A DNA stretch of 64,000 nt, taken from contig NZ_CP026652.1 in assembly GCF_002946835.1 (NCBI RefSeq), positions 7,750,001 through 7,814,000 of the forward strand, in the 5' to 3' direction. The position numbers were made by a program, and so were the translations under genes. The notes beneath the pieces are model-generated. The model ran no database searches. It worked only from the letters and a program-made list of their open reading frames with translations, and was not told the origin of the DNA. The stretch comes from Streptomyces dengpaensis (GTDB lineage Bacteria; Actinomycetota; Actinomycetes; Streptomycetales; Streptomycetaceae). Below, piece by piece: positions 7,828-16,857 of this stretch (position 1 is its first letter; each line of letters starts with the position of its first letter).

Positions 7828-8323
7828 GCGGCGAGTGTGACGGATGGAGTGCGGTCGAGGCGTCAGGTTAGGGGGGTGAAGGGGGTCGGGCAAGGGGAGT
7901 CGCGCAGGCTCACGGCGGGATGCGCGCGCACCAGGAGTCCCGGGCGAGACCGCGAGTGGAGGCCACTGTCGCCTCGGCCATCCGATCCTCACTCTTTCCG
8001 TTGCGGCGGACACCTTGACAACGTGCGTACTGTTTCGCGACGTTTGAGCCCCGCCCAACGGTGCGAGTCTCGGTCGTCGACCGTGGAGTGGGCATGCGTG
8101 CGGCGGAACGGCATGTGCACGGCGGAACGACATGTACACGGCGTGGATGTGCGGACAGCCAGAGAAGTGGCAGGACGGGGCGCGGACAGCGCGTCACGGG
8201 GGGAACTGGGGGGAGCGGTCGCCCATGCGATCCATGAAGACTGATCAACTCGCCTTACGGGCCGGGCCTGCGCCGCGACCGGTACATCCCTCGCTGAGCC
8301 TGCGGAAGGGCGGTTGATCCGAA
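7828..8323. other. Gene-poor intergenic region with a 19-bp tandem repeat
   Basis: No ORF here has a credible start or family pattern. At 8101-8119 and 8120-8138 there are two adjacent 19-bp units differing at two positions (CGGCGGAACGGCATGTGCA and CGGCGGAACGACATGTACA). The repeat is about 190 bp upstream of the acetyltransferase gene. It may be a regulator-binding tract for that operon. No clear -10/-35 pair is seen. Confidence 0.4.
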
Positions 8324-9439
8324 GTGGACATCACCATCCACAGACCCGACGACCTGAGCGCCTCGATTCAAGACGCCTGGCACCGGGCGATGGACGAATC
8401 GCCCGAGTACGCCAACCCTTTCCTGGCACCGGAGTTCGCGGCCGGGATCGGCAGGTACCGCGGTGGCACACAGGTGGCGGTACTGCGTGAGAACGGGGAA
8501 CCCGTCGGCTTCTTCCCGTACGAGCGCAATGTCGTCGGCGCCGGCCGGGCCATCGGTCTCGGTCTCTCCGACTGCCAGGCCCTCGTGCACTGCCCCGGGG
8601 TCACCTGGGACGCACAGGAGCTGTTGCGGGCCTGCGGGCTGTCCATCCTCGAGTTCGACCATCTCGTCGAGGAGCAGAAGCCGTTCGGGAGATACGTCAC
8701 GGGGACGTTCGCCTCACCTGTGGTCGACCTGAAGCCCGGCGACAGCGGCTACGCGGAGTGGCTGCGCGCCGCGTACCCGGGGCAGGCCAAGACGACGCTG
8801 AAGAAGGAACGCCGCCTGGGGCGCGACGTGGGCGACGTGCGGTTCGTTTTCGACGAGCGCGACCCTCGGTTGCTGCGCACGCTCATGCAGTGGAAGTCCG
8901 CCCAGTACCGCAGGACGGGGCGCATGGACCGGTTCGCGCGGCCGTGGATCGTCGACCTGGTGGACCACCTGTTCCAGGTCCGCGAAGAGCACTTCACCGG
9001 CGTGCTGTCCGTGCTGTACGCCGGCGACCGGCCGGTGGCCGCGCACTTCGGGCCGAGATCGCGTACGGTGCTCGCGGCCTGGTTCACGGCGTACGACCCC
9101 GAGTTCCACCGCTACTCGCCGGGGCTGATGATGCACCTGCGGATCGCCGAGGCGGCAGCCCGGCACGGCGTGAGCATGCTGGATCTGGGACGCGGCGACA
9201 AGGAGTACAAGGACTGGCTCAAGACCCGCGAGCTGCGCGTGGGTGAAGGTTTCGCGACCCGCCCCCACCCGGTGGCCGCGGCGCACCGGCTGTGGCGCAG
9301 ACCGGTGCGCGGCCTGCGGAACCTGGTCCTGGCCCATCCCACGCTGCGGGAACCGGCCGACCGGCTGCTGAAGACGGTCGGCACGCTGCGCACGTCGGGC
9401 CGCGCGGACTCCGAGAGGGCAGGACCCCACGCACGCTGA
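8324..9439 (+). CDS. GNAT acetyltransferase, CelD/BcsL-like
   Basis: A 371-residue protein with a GTG start. The FxxYERN...GRAIGLGLSDCQALV region and the C-terminal TLKKERRL...MLDLGRGDKEYKDWL block match the Acetyltransf_6 (CelD/BcsL) family, found with cellulose-like or other exopolysaccharide clusters. The FGPRSRTVLAAWFTAYDPEF segment is the second GNAT half. The acyl acceptor is unknown. The next gene encodes a DegT-type PLP protein, so acyl-sugar formation for a surface glycan is a reasonable inference only. Confidence 0.8.
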   Translation: MDITIHRPDDLSASIQDAWHRAMDESPEYANPFLAPEFAAGIGRYRGGTQVAVLRENGEPVGFFPYERNVVGAGRAIGLGLSDCQALVHCPGVTWDAQELLRACGLSILEFDHLVEEQKPFGRYVTGTFASPVVDLKPGDSGYAEWLRAAYPGQAKTTLKKERRLGRDVGDVRFVFDERDPRLLRTLMQWKSAQYRRTGRMDRFARPWIVDLVDHLFQVREEHFTGVLSVLYAGDRPVAAHFGPRSRTVLAAWFTAYDPEFHRYSPGLMMHLRIAEAAARHGVSMLDLGRGDKEYKDWLKTRELRVGEGFATRPHPVAAAHRLWRRPVRGLRNLVLAHPTLREPADRLLKTVGTLRTSGRADSERAGPHAR

Positions 9440-9460
9440 ACAGGCGTCCCGCGCTCCCGG

Positions 9461-9545
9461 CTCTCGGGTTCCCCACTCCTGGCTCTCGCGTCCCTGACTC
9501 GGCGGCTCGCGTTCCCCACTCCCGGCTTTCGCACCGCGTTGCCGT
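9461..9545. repeat. Imperfect direct repeat between acetyltransferase and DegT-like gene
   Basis: The sequence GTTCCCCACTCC(T/C)GGCT(C/T)TCG occurs at 9468 and again at 9511, spaced 43 bp, with further partial copies of the GGCTCTCG element around it. It lies outside both coding regions. Simple duplication of GC-rich spacer is the likeliest origin. Confidence 0.4.
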
Positions 9546-9604
9546 CGTCTCCACCGCGCCTCGCGGCCTCCCCCACGCGGCGGACGAGGGCCCGCCCTGC
9601 GGGA

Positions 9605-10960
9605 ATGCGGGAAGGCCGGAACGCGGGCACCGCGTCCCTCCGACGACTCTTCGACGGCCCTTCGACGGAAGAGATGACGATGCCGTACGGATCGCGGCTC
9701 GCTACGACGATGACGCGGCGACTCGGACGCGAATGCGTCTACACGCCCTCGGCGCGGCTGGCTCTGTACCTGGCACTGCGGCGCTGGTGCCGGCCGGGCG
9801 CACGGGTGCTCATGTCGCCGGTGAACGACGATGTGATTCTTTTCGTGGTCCTCGCGGCCGGGCTGCGCCCGGTACAGGCGCCCGTGTCCGTGGCGGACGG
9901 CAACATCGACCCGGCCGCCGTACCGGAATCGACCTGGCGGAGCGTGGACGCCGTCCTGACCACGAATCTGTACGGGATACCCGACCGCATCGTCGAACTG
10001 CGGCGTCGCTGCGAGCAGTTGGGGATCCCCCTGTTCGAGGACGCGGCGCACGCGATCGGCTCGCACGTGGACGGGCAGCCGATCGGGACCTTCGGGAAGG
10101 CGGCGGCCTTCAGCCTGTCCAAGCACGTGGCGGCGATGGCCGGCGGGTTCCTCGCCGTCGAGGACGCGCGTACCCGGCGGGAGTTGGAGCTGCTGCGCGA
10201 CGATCTCCTGGTGCCGGGCCGCCTGAGCGGCGACCTGTCCGCCACCCTGCGGCCGCTGGCGCGTTCAGCCGTACGAACCCTCCACCTGGTGCGTCCCGTG
10301 TGGCGGACGATGCAGCGCCTCGGGCTGCTGGAACGCGACGACTTCCGCATGGCCCTGCACGCGCCGCGGCTCGCGGGCTGTGCGCGCCAGGCGCCGAGCC
10401 TGGCCGCGTACGAGCCGTGGGTGCGCGTCGACCTGCACGGCTTCCGGTCCCGCCACGGGGCCCTGGTCCGCGGGCAGTTGAGGCTGCGGATGGCTCGGCT
10501 CGACGGCGACCTTGCCCGGCGCAGGGCCGGTGTCTCGCTGCTGTCGGGCACCGCCTGGGCCTCCCCGGCCCTGAGCGCCCGTGTGGCGCACGACGGCCCT
10601 CTGCCCCTCTTCCGGGTTCCCCTCCTGGTCCAGGACCGCGACGCACTCATAGACCGGCTGGTGCGACACGGCGTGGTCGCCGGGTACGTCTACGATCCCC
10701 CGCTCGACGACTACGCGGGCGCGGAGTTCGTCGAACCGTCCCCCGACCCTTCGGCGGCCCGCTGGTTCGCCTCCCACGTGCTGCCGGCCGATCCGCTCCT
10801 GGCCCACGCGATCACCAACGCCCTGACGCGCGAACGGGCGACAACCGCGCACCCGTCGATCCCCAGCCCCGTCCCGGACACGATGCCACCGACACCGAGG
10901 GGCGAACCGAACTCGGCGATCACGGCGACTCAGGCGGCCGACAACCCTACCCGGCAGTAA
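9605..10960 (+). CDS. DegT/DnrJ/EryC1/StrS-like PLP-dependent protein
   Basis: The protein has about 451 residues with fold-type I aminotransferase features: TPSARLALYLALRRW (anchoring of PLP phosphate), VLTTNLYG, LFEDAAHAIGS with the PLP-pyridine Asp, and SLSKH carrying the probable Schiff-base lysine. These are hallmarks of sugar aminotransferases and dehydratases. The start is uncertain: ATG 9605 keeps the SLRRLFDGPSTEE segment, but ATG 9674 or 9680 is also possible, with GGAAGAG just upstream. The last 60 residues are Pro/Thr/Ala-rich and unusual. It probably works with the upstream acetyltransferase on a sugar nucleotide. Confidence 0.75.
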   Translation: MREGRNAGTASLRRLFDGPSTEEMTMPYGSRLATTMTRRLGRECVYTPSARLALYLALRRWCRPGARVLMSPVNDDVILFVVLAAGLRPVQAPVSVADGNIDPAAVPESTWRSVDAVLTTNLYGIPDRIVELRRRCEQLGIPLFEDAAHAIGSHVDGQPIGTFGKAAAFSLSKHVAAMAGGFLAVEDARTRRELELLRDDLLVPGRLSGDLSATLRPLARSAVRTLHLVRPVWRTMQRLGLLERDDFRMALHAPRLAGCARQAPSLAAYEPWVRVDLHGFRSRHGALVRGQLRLRMARLDGDLARRRAGVSLLSGTAWASPALSARVAHDGPLPLFRVPLLVQDRDALIDRLVRHGVVAGYVYDPPLDDYAGAEFVEPSPDPSAARWFASHVLPADPLLAHAITNALTRERATTAHPSIPSPVPDTMPPTPRGEPNSAITATQAADNPTRQ

Positions 10961-11208
10961 CCGGATCAAGACCACCAGGGACACTGCGCCCCCCACGCGC
11001 CGGGTCATACGGGATCGACCGAGCGCATGTCTCCGGGCCTCATGTCCGCGGTCCCCGGCATCGAGGCCGTCGCCAGCCCGGCCCAGCCCGGCCCAGCCCG
11101 CCACGCCGCGGCCCGGACCGCCGATCGGTACTGTCGGAAGTGAGCGCCGCTCGCGTCTCTCCCCCCGGTGCCTGGACTCGGGCGGCCGAGCGAAGGAGGC
11201 AGGGTGCC

Positions 11209-12039
11209 GTGACCGTGATCTCCCTGAGGTCCGCGCCGGTACGCAGAGGGCTCACGCTCCCGTACGCCGAAGCGGGCTGCCCCAGTGGCACGCCGGTCGT
11301 CTTCATGCACGGTCTCGCCGACTCGTGGTGGTCCTTCGAGCCCCTCCTGAGACGCCTCCCCGCGTCCTTGCACGGCTACGCCCCCACCCAGCGTGGCCAC
11401 GGCGACGCCGACCGCCCTCGCGACGGCTACGCCCCCGACGACTTCGCCTCCGACCTCGTGGCCTTCCTCGACGCCGTCGACATCGACCACACCCTCCTGG
11501 TCGGAGCCTCCAGCGGCGGAGTGCCCGCCCGCATCGTCGCGGGCGGCTACCCGGACCGGGTCTCGGGGCTGGTACTGATCGGCGTCCCCAGCACCCTCGC
11601 GGACAAGCCGGCGCTGACCAAAATGCGGGAGACCGTCGAAGTCTTTGCCGACCCCGTCCCCCGTGAGTTCGTCGAGGACTTCATGGCCGTCATGGCGTCC
11701 CGGCAGGTCGCCAGGGGCCTCCTGGAGACCATGATCGACGAAAGCCTCAAACTCCCCTCGTACGTCTGGAGGGAGACGGTGCGCGGTCTGATGGAGACCG
11801 ATCTCCGCGCGACCCTGGCAGGCATCCTGGTGCCCACGCTCGTCATCTGGGGCGACCAGGACGACATACTGCCGCGCGGCGACCAGCAGATCATCCTGGA
11901 CGCCATCCATGGATCGCGCCTGCACGTCTACGAGGGTGCGGGCCATGCCGTCCACTGGGAACAGCCCGAACGCGTGGTCGCCGACATCGCCGCCTTCGAG
12001 AACCACATCGAGCACCCGGCCGATCCCGACATACCGTGA
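11209..12039 (+). CDS. Alpha/beta-fold hydrolase
   Basis: A 276-residue protein starting at GTG 11209, ten nt after GGAGG. Visible are the oxyanion segment VVFMHGLADSWWSF, the nucleophile elbow GASSGG (Ser near residue 102), the acid in WGDQDDILP and the catalytic His in GAGHAVHWEQP. Length and motifs fit esterases, epoxide-hydrolase-like or non-haem peroxidase-like members. No substrate can be assigned. A long frame that begins at 9292 and ends at this stop is antisense-like filler upstream and is not part of the gene. Confidence 0.88.
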   Translation: MTVISLRSAPVRRGLTLPYAEAGCPSGTPVVFMHGLADSWWSFEPLLRRLPASLHGYAPTQRGHGDADRPRDGYAPDDFASDLVAFLDAVDIDHTLLVGASSGGVPARIVAGGYPDRVSGLVLIGVPSTLADKPALTKMRETVEVFADPVPREFVEDFMAVMASRQVARGLLETMIDESLKLPSYVWRETVRGLMETDLRATLAGILVPTLVIWGDQDDILPRGDQQIILDAIHGSRLHVYEGAGHAVHWEQPERVVADIAAFENHIEHPADPDIP

Positions 12040-12080
12040 AGCCCCCGGTCAGTCGGCCGTACCGTGAAGCCCCCGGTCAG
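12032..12080. repeat. 21-bp perfect direct repeat over the hydrolase stop codon
   Basis: The same 21 bases, beginning TACCGTGAAGCCCC, occur at 12032-12052 and 12060-12080, 28 bp apart. The first copy contains the hydrolase TGA. It looks like a recent tandem duplication of the gene's 3' end; a role in termination is not evident. Confidence 0.6.
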
Positions 12081-12186
12081 CCCGCGAAGCCGAACAGAGT
12101 TTTCACCCGTCGGGCGATGTGGGGCCATGACCGGCCGCCCCGCCCGTGACCACCGCAATCCAAGCGCTGGGCTGTGAACCGAGTTA

Positions 12187-12972
12187 TCAGCCGTCACACG
12201 TGAGAACCCGCACGCCCGCCTCCTCGAACACGCGGACCGTTTCCGGCCCCGCCCCCGCGTCCGTGACCAGCGTGTCCACCGCCTCGGCCGAGCAGATCCG
12301 GGCGAACGCGCGCTGCCCCAGCTTGCTGGAGTCGGCGGCGACGATCACGCGCCCGGCGCGCTCACACAGCAAGCGGTTGATCGCGGCCTCCGCCTCGTCG
12401 TGGGCGGCCGCGCCGTGCGTGGCGTCGAAGGCCACCACGCCGAGCACGGCGACATCGATGGTGATCTGGCCGAGCACACCGTCCGCCAGGGGGCCGATGA
12501 GCTCGTACGACTGCGGGCGCGCGACCCCGCCGGTCACCACGATCTTGAACTGCGGGCGAACGGCGAGCTCGTTGGCGATGTTCAGCGCGTTCGTGACGAC
12601 GGTCAGCGCGGGGGACCCGGTCGCGAGGTCGGGGCGTACAGCCAGGGCGCGGGCCACCTCGGTGGTCGTGGTGCCGCCGGTCAGGCCCACCGCCTCGCCG
12701 GGCGCGATGAGGTCGGCCACCGCCTTGGCGATGCGCTGTTTCTCGGAGGCGTGGCGGGCGGTCTTGTAACGCAGGGGAAGTTCGTACGAGACGCCGTGGA
12801 CGACCGCGCCGCCCCGCGTGCGGACGAGCATCTGCTGCTCGGCGAGCTGGTCGAAGTCGCGCCGGATCGTCGCGGCCGACACCGCCAGTTGGGCCGCGGC
12901 CTCCTCGACGTCCAACCGGCCCCGCTCCACGAGCAGTTCCAGCAGCGCCTTCCAGCGGGCGTCGCGCGACAT
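12187..12972 (-). CDS. DeoR-family sugar-responsive regulator
   Basis: A 261-residue protein. The N-terminal HTH is RLDVEEAAAQLAVSAATIRR followed by DFDQLAEQQMLVRTRGGA. The C-terminal DeoRC sensor domain has LTGGTTTTEVARAL and VLGVVAFDATHGAAAHDEAE, which bind phosphorylated sugars in this family. ATG 12972 follows GGAGGG. It is divergent from the SIS isomerase/aldolase genes (start 13095), with GCTTGA repeats in the gap, so it probably represses that operon and responds to a sugar phosphate. Confidence 0.88.
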   Translation of the reverse strand: MSRDARWKALLELLVERGRLDVEEAAAQLAVSAATIRRDFDQLAEQQMLVRTRGGAVVHGVSYELPLRYKTARHASEKQRIAKAVADLIAPGEAVGLTGGTTTTEVARALAVRPDLATGSPALTVVTNALNIANELAVRPQFKIVVTGGVARPQSYELIGPLADGVLGQITIDVAVLGVVAFDATHGAAAHDEAEAAINRLLCERAGRVIVAADSSKLGQRAFARICSAEAVDTLVTDAGAGPETVRVFEEAGVRVLTCDG

Positions 12973-13022
12973 CCGCACCCTCCGTTCCTCGATCTTCCGC
13001 GACTTTAACGCACCCCGGTCGC

Positions 13023-13074
13023 GCTTGAATGCTTGATTGTGCTTGAAAACGCGCTCTATCTTGCATGTACAAGC
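13023..13074. promoter_or_regulatory. GCTTGA-type repeats, candidate DeoR operator
   Basis: GCTTGAAT (13023-13030), GCTTGATT (13031-13038) and GCTTGAAA (13041-13048) lie in tandem, with an inverted half (ACAAGC, 13069-13074) further on. They fall between the divergent DeoR start (12972) and SIS start (13095). DeoR proteins commonly bind such short direct repeats. Confidence 0.6.
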
Positions 13075-13094
13075 ACGATTGGGAGGGTTACGGC

Positions 13095-13976
13095 ATGACA
13101 CATGTCGAAAACGAGCTGAGCAGTCAGCCCGAGTGCTGGATCCGCGCGGCCGAGCAGGCCGCCGCGCACGGTGCCGCGCTGCCCGCGGCCGGGGAGCGGG
13201 TCGCGATCGTGGGGTGCGGGACCTCGTACTTCATGGCCCAGGCCGCGGCCGCGCTGCGCGAACACGCCGGGCAGGGCGAGACGGACGCCTTCGCCGCGTC
13301 GGAGTTCCCACACGGGCGTCCGTACGACCGCGTCGTCGCCCTCACCCGCTCCGGCACCACCACCGAGGTGCTCGAACTCCTCGGGCGCCTTCGGGGGCGT
13401 ACCCGGACGACGGCCGTCACCGCCGACCCCAAGACCCCCGTGATGGAGTCCGCGGACGACCTCGTCCTGCTCGACTTCGCCGACGAGCGGTCCGTGGTGC
13501 AGACACGCTTCGCGACCACCGCGCTCACCCTGCTCCGGGCCCATCTCGGGCTGCACTCCGACGCCGTCGTCGCCGACGCGCGCAGCGCGCTCACGGCCCC
13601 GCTGCCCGAAGGGCTCGTCGACTGCGCGCAGTTCACCTTCCTCGGCCGCGGCTGGACCGTCGGGCTCGCCAACGAGGCCGGGCTCAAAATGCGGGAGGCC
13701 TCGCTCGCCTGGACCGAGGCCTACCCGGCGATGGAGTACCGGCACGGCCCCATCAGCATCACCACCCAGGGCACCGCCACCTGGATCTTCGGCGAGGCGC
13801 CGGACGGACTGGCCGAACAGGTGCGGGGGACCGGCGGGTTGTGGGTGGCCGGAGATCTCGACCCGCTCGCCGAACTCGTCCGCGCCCAGCGGCTGGCGGT
13901 CGCCGTAGCCGCCGTCCGTGGACTGGACCCCGACCAGCCGCGTCACCTCACCCGCTCGGTGATCCTGAGCCATTGA
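13095..13976 (+). CDS. SIS-domain sugar isomerase/deaminase-like protein (AgaS-like)
   Basis: A 293-residue protein with two SIS subdomains. The first has VAIVGCGTSYFMAQAAA and ALTRSGTTTEVLELL (the SGTT phosphate-binding Ser/Thr run). The second includes LGRGWTVGLANEAGLKMREA, then the Glu-containing AMEYRHGPIS typical of GlmS/AgaS isomerases. ATG 13095 follows GGGAGG. It is followed 33 bp later by a class II aldolase. Together they suggest catabolism of an amino sugar or ketose phosphate, under the divergent DeoR. Confidence 0.85.
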   Translation: MTHVENELSSQPECWIRAAEQAAAHGAALPAAGERVAIVGCGTSYFMAQAAAALREHAGQGETDAFAASEFPHGRPYDRVVALTRSGTTTEVLELLGRLRGRTRTTAVTADPKTPVMESADDLVLLDFADERSVVQTRFATTALTLLRAHLGLHSDAVVADARSALTAPLPEGLVDCAQFTFLGRGWTVGLANEAGLKMREASLAWTEAYPAMEYRHGPISITTQGTATWIFGEAPDGLAEQVRGTGGLWVAGDLDPLAELVRAQRLAVAVAAVRGLDPDQPRHLTRSVILSH

Positions 13977-14009
13977 GTCGGCTCAACCATCCACTGAGAA
14001 GGAGGAGTT

Positions 14010-14885
14010 GTGCCCCTCGCAGCAACCGAGGACCTGGTCTTCGCGGCCACCGGGGCGCGGACCGCCGTCGCCGCGTTCAACGTCATCACCCTGGAACACG
14101 TCGAGGCCGTCATCGCGGGAGCCGAGTCCGTCGACGCGCCTGTCGTCCTCCAAGTCAGCGAGAACGCGGTGAAGTTCCGCTACGGACGGCTGCTCCCGCT
14201 GGCCCGCGCCGCGACCGCGGCGGCCGAACGCGCCTCGGTGCCGGTCGCGTTGCACCTCGACCACGTCCAGAGCGACGAACTGCTGCGGCAGGCGCCCGGC
14301 GCCGGGTTCAGCTCCGTGATGTACGACGCGGCACGACTGCCGTACGAGGAGAATCTCGCCGCCACCCGCGCCGCCGCCGACTGGGCCCATGCCCAAGGCC
14401 TGTGGATCGAGGCCGAGTTGGGGGAGGTCGGCGGCAAGCCCGGGTCGGGCGGGCGGGGGAGTGCGGCCGTGCCGCCGCTCGACGCGCACGCCCCCGGCGC
14501 CCGCACCGACCCCGGCGAGGCCCGCGCCTTCGTGGCCGACTCCGGCGTGGACGCCCTCGCCGTCGCCATCGGCAGCTCGCACGCGATGACCACGCGCACC
14601 GCCACCCTCGACCACGGCCTCCTCAAACGCCTGACGGCCGCGCTCGGTGTGCCCCTCGTCCTGCACGGCTCCTCCGGAGTGCCGGACGACGAGCTGGCGG
14701 CGGCCGTCGCGGGAGGCATCGCCAAGGTCAACGTCGGTACGGCGCTGAACCTCGCGATGACCGGCGCCATCAGGGAGTTCCTCGCCGCCCACCCCGAAGC
14801 GGTGGACTCACGGAAGTACCTCGGCGTGGGACGGGAGGCGATGGCGCGCATGGTGGCGCGCTTCATCGGCGTACTCCGCGGATGA
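14010..14885 (+). CDS. Class II (zinc) fructose/tagatose-bisphosphate aldolase family protein
   Basis: A 291-residue protein starting at GTG 14010 right after AAGGAGGAG. Features: AAFNVITLEHVEAVIAGAE, the catalytic LHLDH (Asp and zinc His), IEAELGEVGG, a second zinc His in GSSHAM, and LVLHGSSGVPDDEL with the third His, followed by the glycine-rich INVGT-like KVNVGTALN phosphate site. This is the KbaY/GatY/AgaY branch pattern. Paired with the SIS protein, it would cleave a hexose bisphosphate to triose phosphates. Tagatose-bisphosphate specificity is plausible but unproven. Confidence 0.87.
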   Translation: MPLAATEDLVFAATGARTAVAAFNVITLEHVEAVIAGAESVDAPVVLQVSENAVKFRYGRLLPLARAATAAAERASVPVALHLDHVQSDELLRQAPGAGFSSVMYDAARLPYEENLAATRAAADWAHAQGLWIEAELGEVGGKPGSGGRGSAAVPPLDAHAPGARTDPGEARAFVADSGVDALAVAIGSSHAMTTRTATLDHGLLKRLTAALGVPLVLHGSSGVPDDELAAAVAGGIAKVNVGTALNLAMTGAIREFLAAHPEAVDSRKYLGVGREAMARMVARFIGVLRG

Positions 14886-14952
14886 TCTCAGGAGGCCTTG
14901 GCGGGCCCGCCCACCCGGCCCCCAGGGCCCGCACCGCCCGAGCTGCGCGGAG

Positions 14953-16095
14953 TTACTTCTTGACGGCCCGCAGAATCACGAACTTCGCGTCACCGGCGAC
15001 GAGTTCGCTGTTGCCGAAGAGGCGGCGCAGCTTCAGATGATAGCCGAGGTGGCGATTGCCGATCACCCACAGCTCGCCGCCCGGCCGCAGCGCGCGCCGG
15101 GCCCCCGAGAACATCCGCCAGGCCGTCGTGTCCGTCGTCGCCTGGTGCGAGTGGAACGGCGGATTGTTGAGTACGAGGTCGACGCTTCCGGCGGGGACGC
15201 CCGCCAGCCCGTCACCGACGCGGAACTCCGCGCTCCCGTCGGCGTTCGCCCGGTAGGTCGCCTCCGCCGAGGCCACCGCCTGGAACGACTCGTCCACGAA
15301 CAGCACCTCGGCCTCCGGATTGGCCAGCGCGATCGCCGTACCGAGGACGCCATTGCCGCATCCCAGGTCCACGACCCGCTCGGCACCCCGGCTGCGCGGC
15401 AGGTGCTGGAGGAAGAACCGGGTGCCGATGTCGAGACGGTCGGCACAGAAGACACCGGCGTGATTGACGACGGTGCGGCCGGAGACCGGCCCGATGCCGT
15501 CTTCGAGCTCGTAGCTGTACGGCCACGGATTGGCGTCCCGTGCGATGTCCGGGTACGGGGTGCAGAAGATGAGCCGGGCCTTCTTCTCGGCCAGCGAGGT
15601 GCGGGTCGGGCCGAGGATCCGTTCGAAGAGCTGCAGCGTCGAGGTGTGGATCTCCTTGACCATCCCGGTGCCGACGACGACCGTCCCCTCGTGCACACCC
15701 GGAGCCAGCCGGTGCAACTGGTCCTCCAGGAGAGCCAGGCTCTTCGGCACCCGTACGAGCAGCACATCGATACGGTCGGGCGGCGGGTCCTGCGTGGTCA
15801 GCAGCCGTACCGCACCTTCCTCGGCACCAGCCCGCGCCAGATTCGCCCGGGTCGCCTCCAGCGCGAGGAACGAGTCGGTGATCTGCGTCGGCCGGTGCGC
15901 CGACAGCGCCGTGGCGAGCGCGCCCCACCGGTCGCCGACGATCACGACCGCACCCGTCAGCGGGGTCTCGCTCTCCGCGAGGTGCCGCAGCAGATAGGTG
16001 TCGGCGGCGTCCCAGGCACGCAGCCGCTCACGCGGGTCCTCGGGGAAGCGGGCGAGCGCGTACTCGCCCCAGGGTGTGGTCATCCGGTCGTTCAT
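14953..16095 (-). CDS. rlmG: 23S rRNA guanine-N2 methyltransferase RlmG-like
   Basis: A 380-residue protein with the duplicated architecture of RlmG/RlmC-type enzymes. The N-terminal half is a degenerate methyltransferase fold (VVIVGDRWGALATAL). The C-terminal half is an active SAM domain with VVDLGCGNGVLGTAIA and the base-recognition motif VLNNPPFHSH. The NPPFH tetrad marks N2-guanine methyltransferases. ATG 16095 is used; a second ATG lies at 16083. It is divergent from alkB, with 95 bp between the starts. The rRNA position (G1835 in E. coli numbering) is inferred from the family. Confidence 0.82.
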   Translation of the reverse strand: MNDRMTTPWGEYALARFPEDPRERLRAWDAADTYLLRHLAESETPLTGAVVIVGDRWGALATALSAHRPTQITDSFLALEATRANLARAGAEEGAVRLLTTQDPPPDRIDVLLVRVPKSLALLEDQLHRLAPGVHEGTVVVGTGMVKEIHTSTLQLFERILGPTRTSLAEKKARLIFCTPYPDIARDANPWPYSYELEDGIGPVSGRTVVNHAGVFCADRLDIGTRFFLQHLPRSRGAERVVDLGCGNGVLGTAIALANPEAEVLFVDESFQAVASAEATYRANADGSAEFRVGDGLAGVPAGSVDLVLNNPPFHSHQATTDTTAWRMFSGARRALRPGGELWVIGNRHLGYHLKLRRLFGNSELVAGDAKFVILRAVKK

Positions 16096-16190
16096 CGTGG
16101 CTCAAGGCTAGCCGAGCCGCAGCTCAGCGCCGGTCGGCCCAGGTGCGCGAGGCTTGGCTGCGCGACGCCCGGGTGCGCGAGGATGGAGCC

Positions 16191-16847
16191 ATGTCCATGG
16201 ACGCCGAGCTGTTCCCCCGGAGCCGGACGGAGATCGCGCCCGGCGCGGTGCACCTGCCGGACTGGCTGGACGCCGACCGCCAGCGGCAGCTCCTCGAGGC
16301 CTGCCGTGTCTGGGCCCGCCCACCGGCAGGTCTGCGCACGGTCCGCACCCCCGGCGGCGGCACGATGACCTCCCGGCAGGTCTGCCTCGGCTGGCACTGG
16401 TATCCGTACGGGTACGCGCGCACGGTCGTCGACGGCGACGGCTCCCCGGTGAAACCCTTCCCGGCCTGGCTGGCCGACCTGGGCCGCGACGCTGTGACCG
16501 AGGCCCTCGGCCCGGATGCCGCCGCGACCGCCCCGTACGACATCGCACTGATCAACTTCTATGACGCCGACGCCCGCATGGGCATGCACCGCGACAGCGA
16601 CGAGAAGTCGGACGCACCGGTGGTGTCGCTGAGCGTCGGCGACACCTGCGTCTTCCGGTTCGGGAACACGGAGTCCCGCGCGCGTCCGTACACGGACGTC
16701 GAGCTGCGCAGCGGCGACCTCTTCGTCTTCGGCGGGGCGTCGCGGCTCGCGTATCACGGGGTTCCGCGGGTGCACGCGGGCACGGCGCCGTCGGAGTTGG
16801 GGCTGACAGGACGGCTGAACGTCACGTTGCGGGTGAGTGGCTTCTAG
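16191..16847 (+). CDS. alkB: AlkB-family Fe(II)/2-oxoglutarate DNA repair dioxygenase
   Basis: A 218-residue protein. The iron-binding HxD lies in MGMHRDSDEKSD (His near 133), the distal His in RLAYHGVPRV, and the 2-oxoglutarate-binding arginines in GRLNVTLRVSGF, the diagnostic RxNxTxR ending of AlkB. The WHWYPYGYART substrate lid is typical. It oxidatively demethylates N1-methyladenine and N3-methylcytosine in DNA or RNA. ATG 16191 is chosen; ATG 16197 is an alternative. It is the only recognisable DNA-repair gene in the window. Confidence 0.9.
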   Translation: MSMDAELFPRSRTEIAPGAVHLPDWLDADRQRQLLEACRVWARPPAGLRTVRTPGGGTMTSRQVCLGWHWYPYGYARTVVDGDGSPVKPFPAWLADLGRDAVTEALGPDAAATAPYDIALINFYDADARMGMHRDSDEKSDAPVVSLSVGDTCVFRFGNTESRARPYTDVELRSGDLFVFGGASRLAYHGVPRVHAGTAPSELGLTGRLNVTLRVSGF

Positions 16848-16857
16848 CCGATACGAA

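Noticed and set aside
8014..8036. TTGACA at 8015-8020 with TACTGT as a sigma-70 promoter
   Set aside because: Spacing between the two hexamers is about 7 bp, far from the required 16-19.
9292..12039. 915-residue plus-strand open frame
   Set aside because: Only the last 276 residues (from 11209) show a protein family. The rest is the arginine-rich alternative frame of the acetyltransferase and DegT-like genes.
13037..15040. 667-residue plus-strand open frame over the SIS and aldolase genes
   Set aside because: Off-frame shadow. The SIS and aldolase proteins in the other frames have catalytic motifs and ribosome sites.
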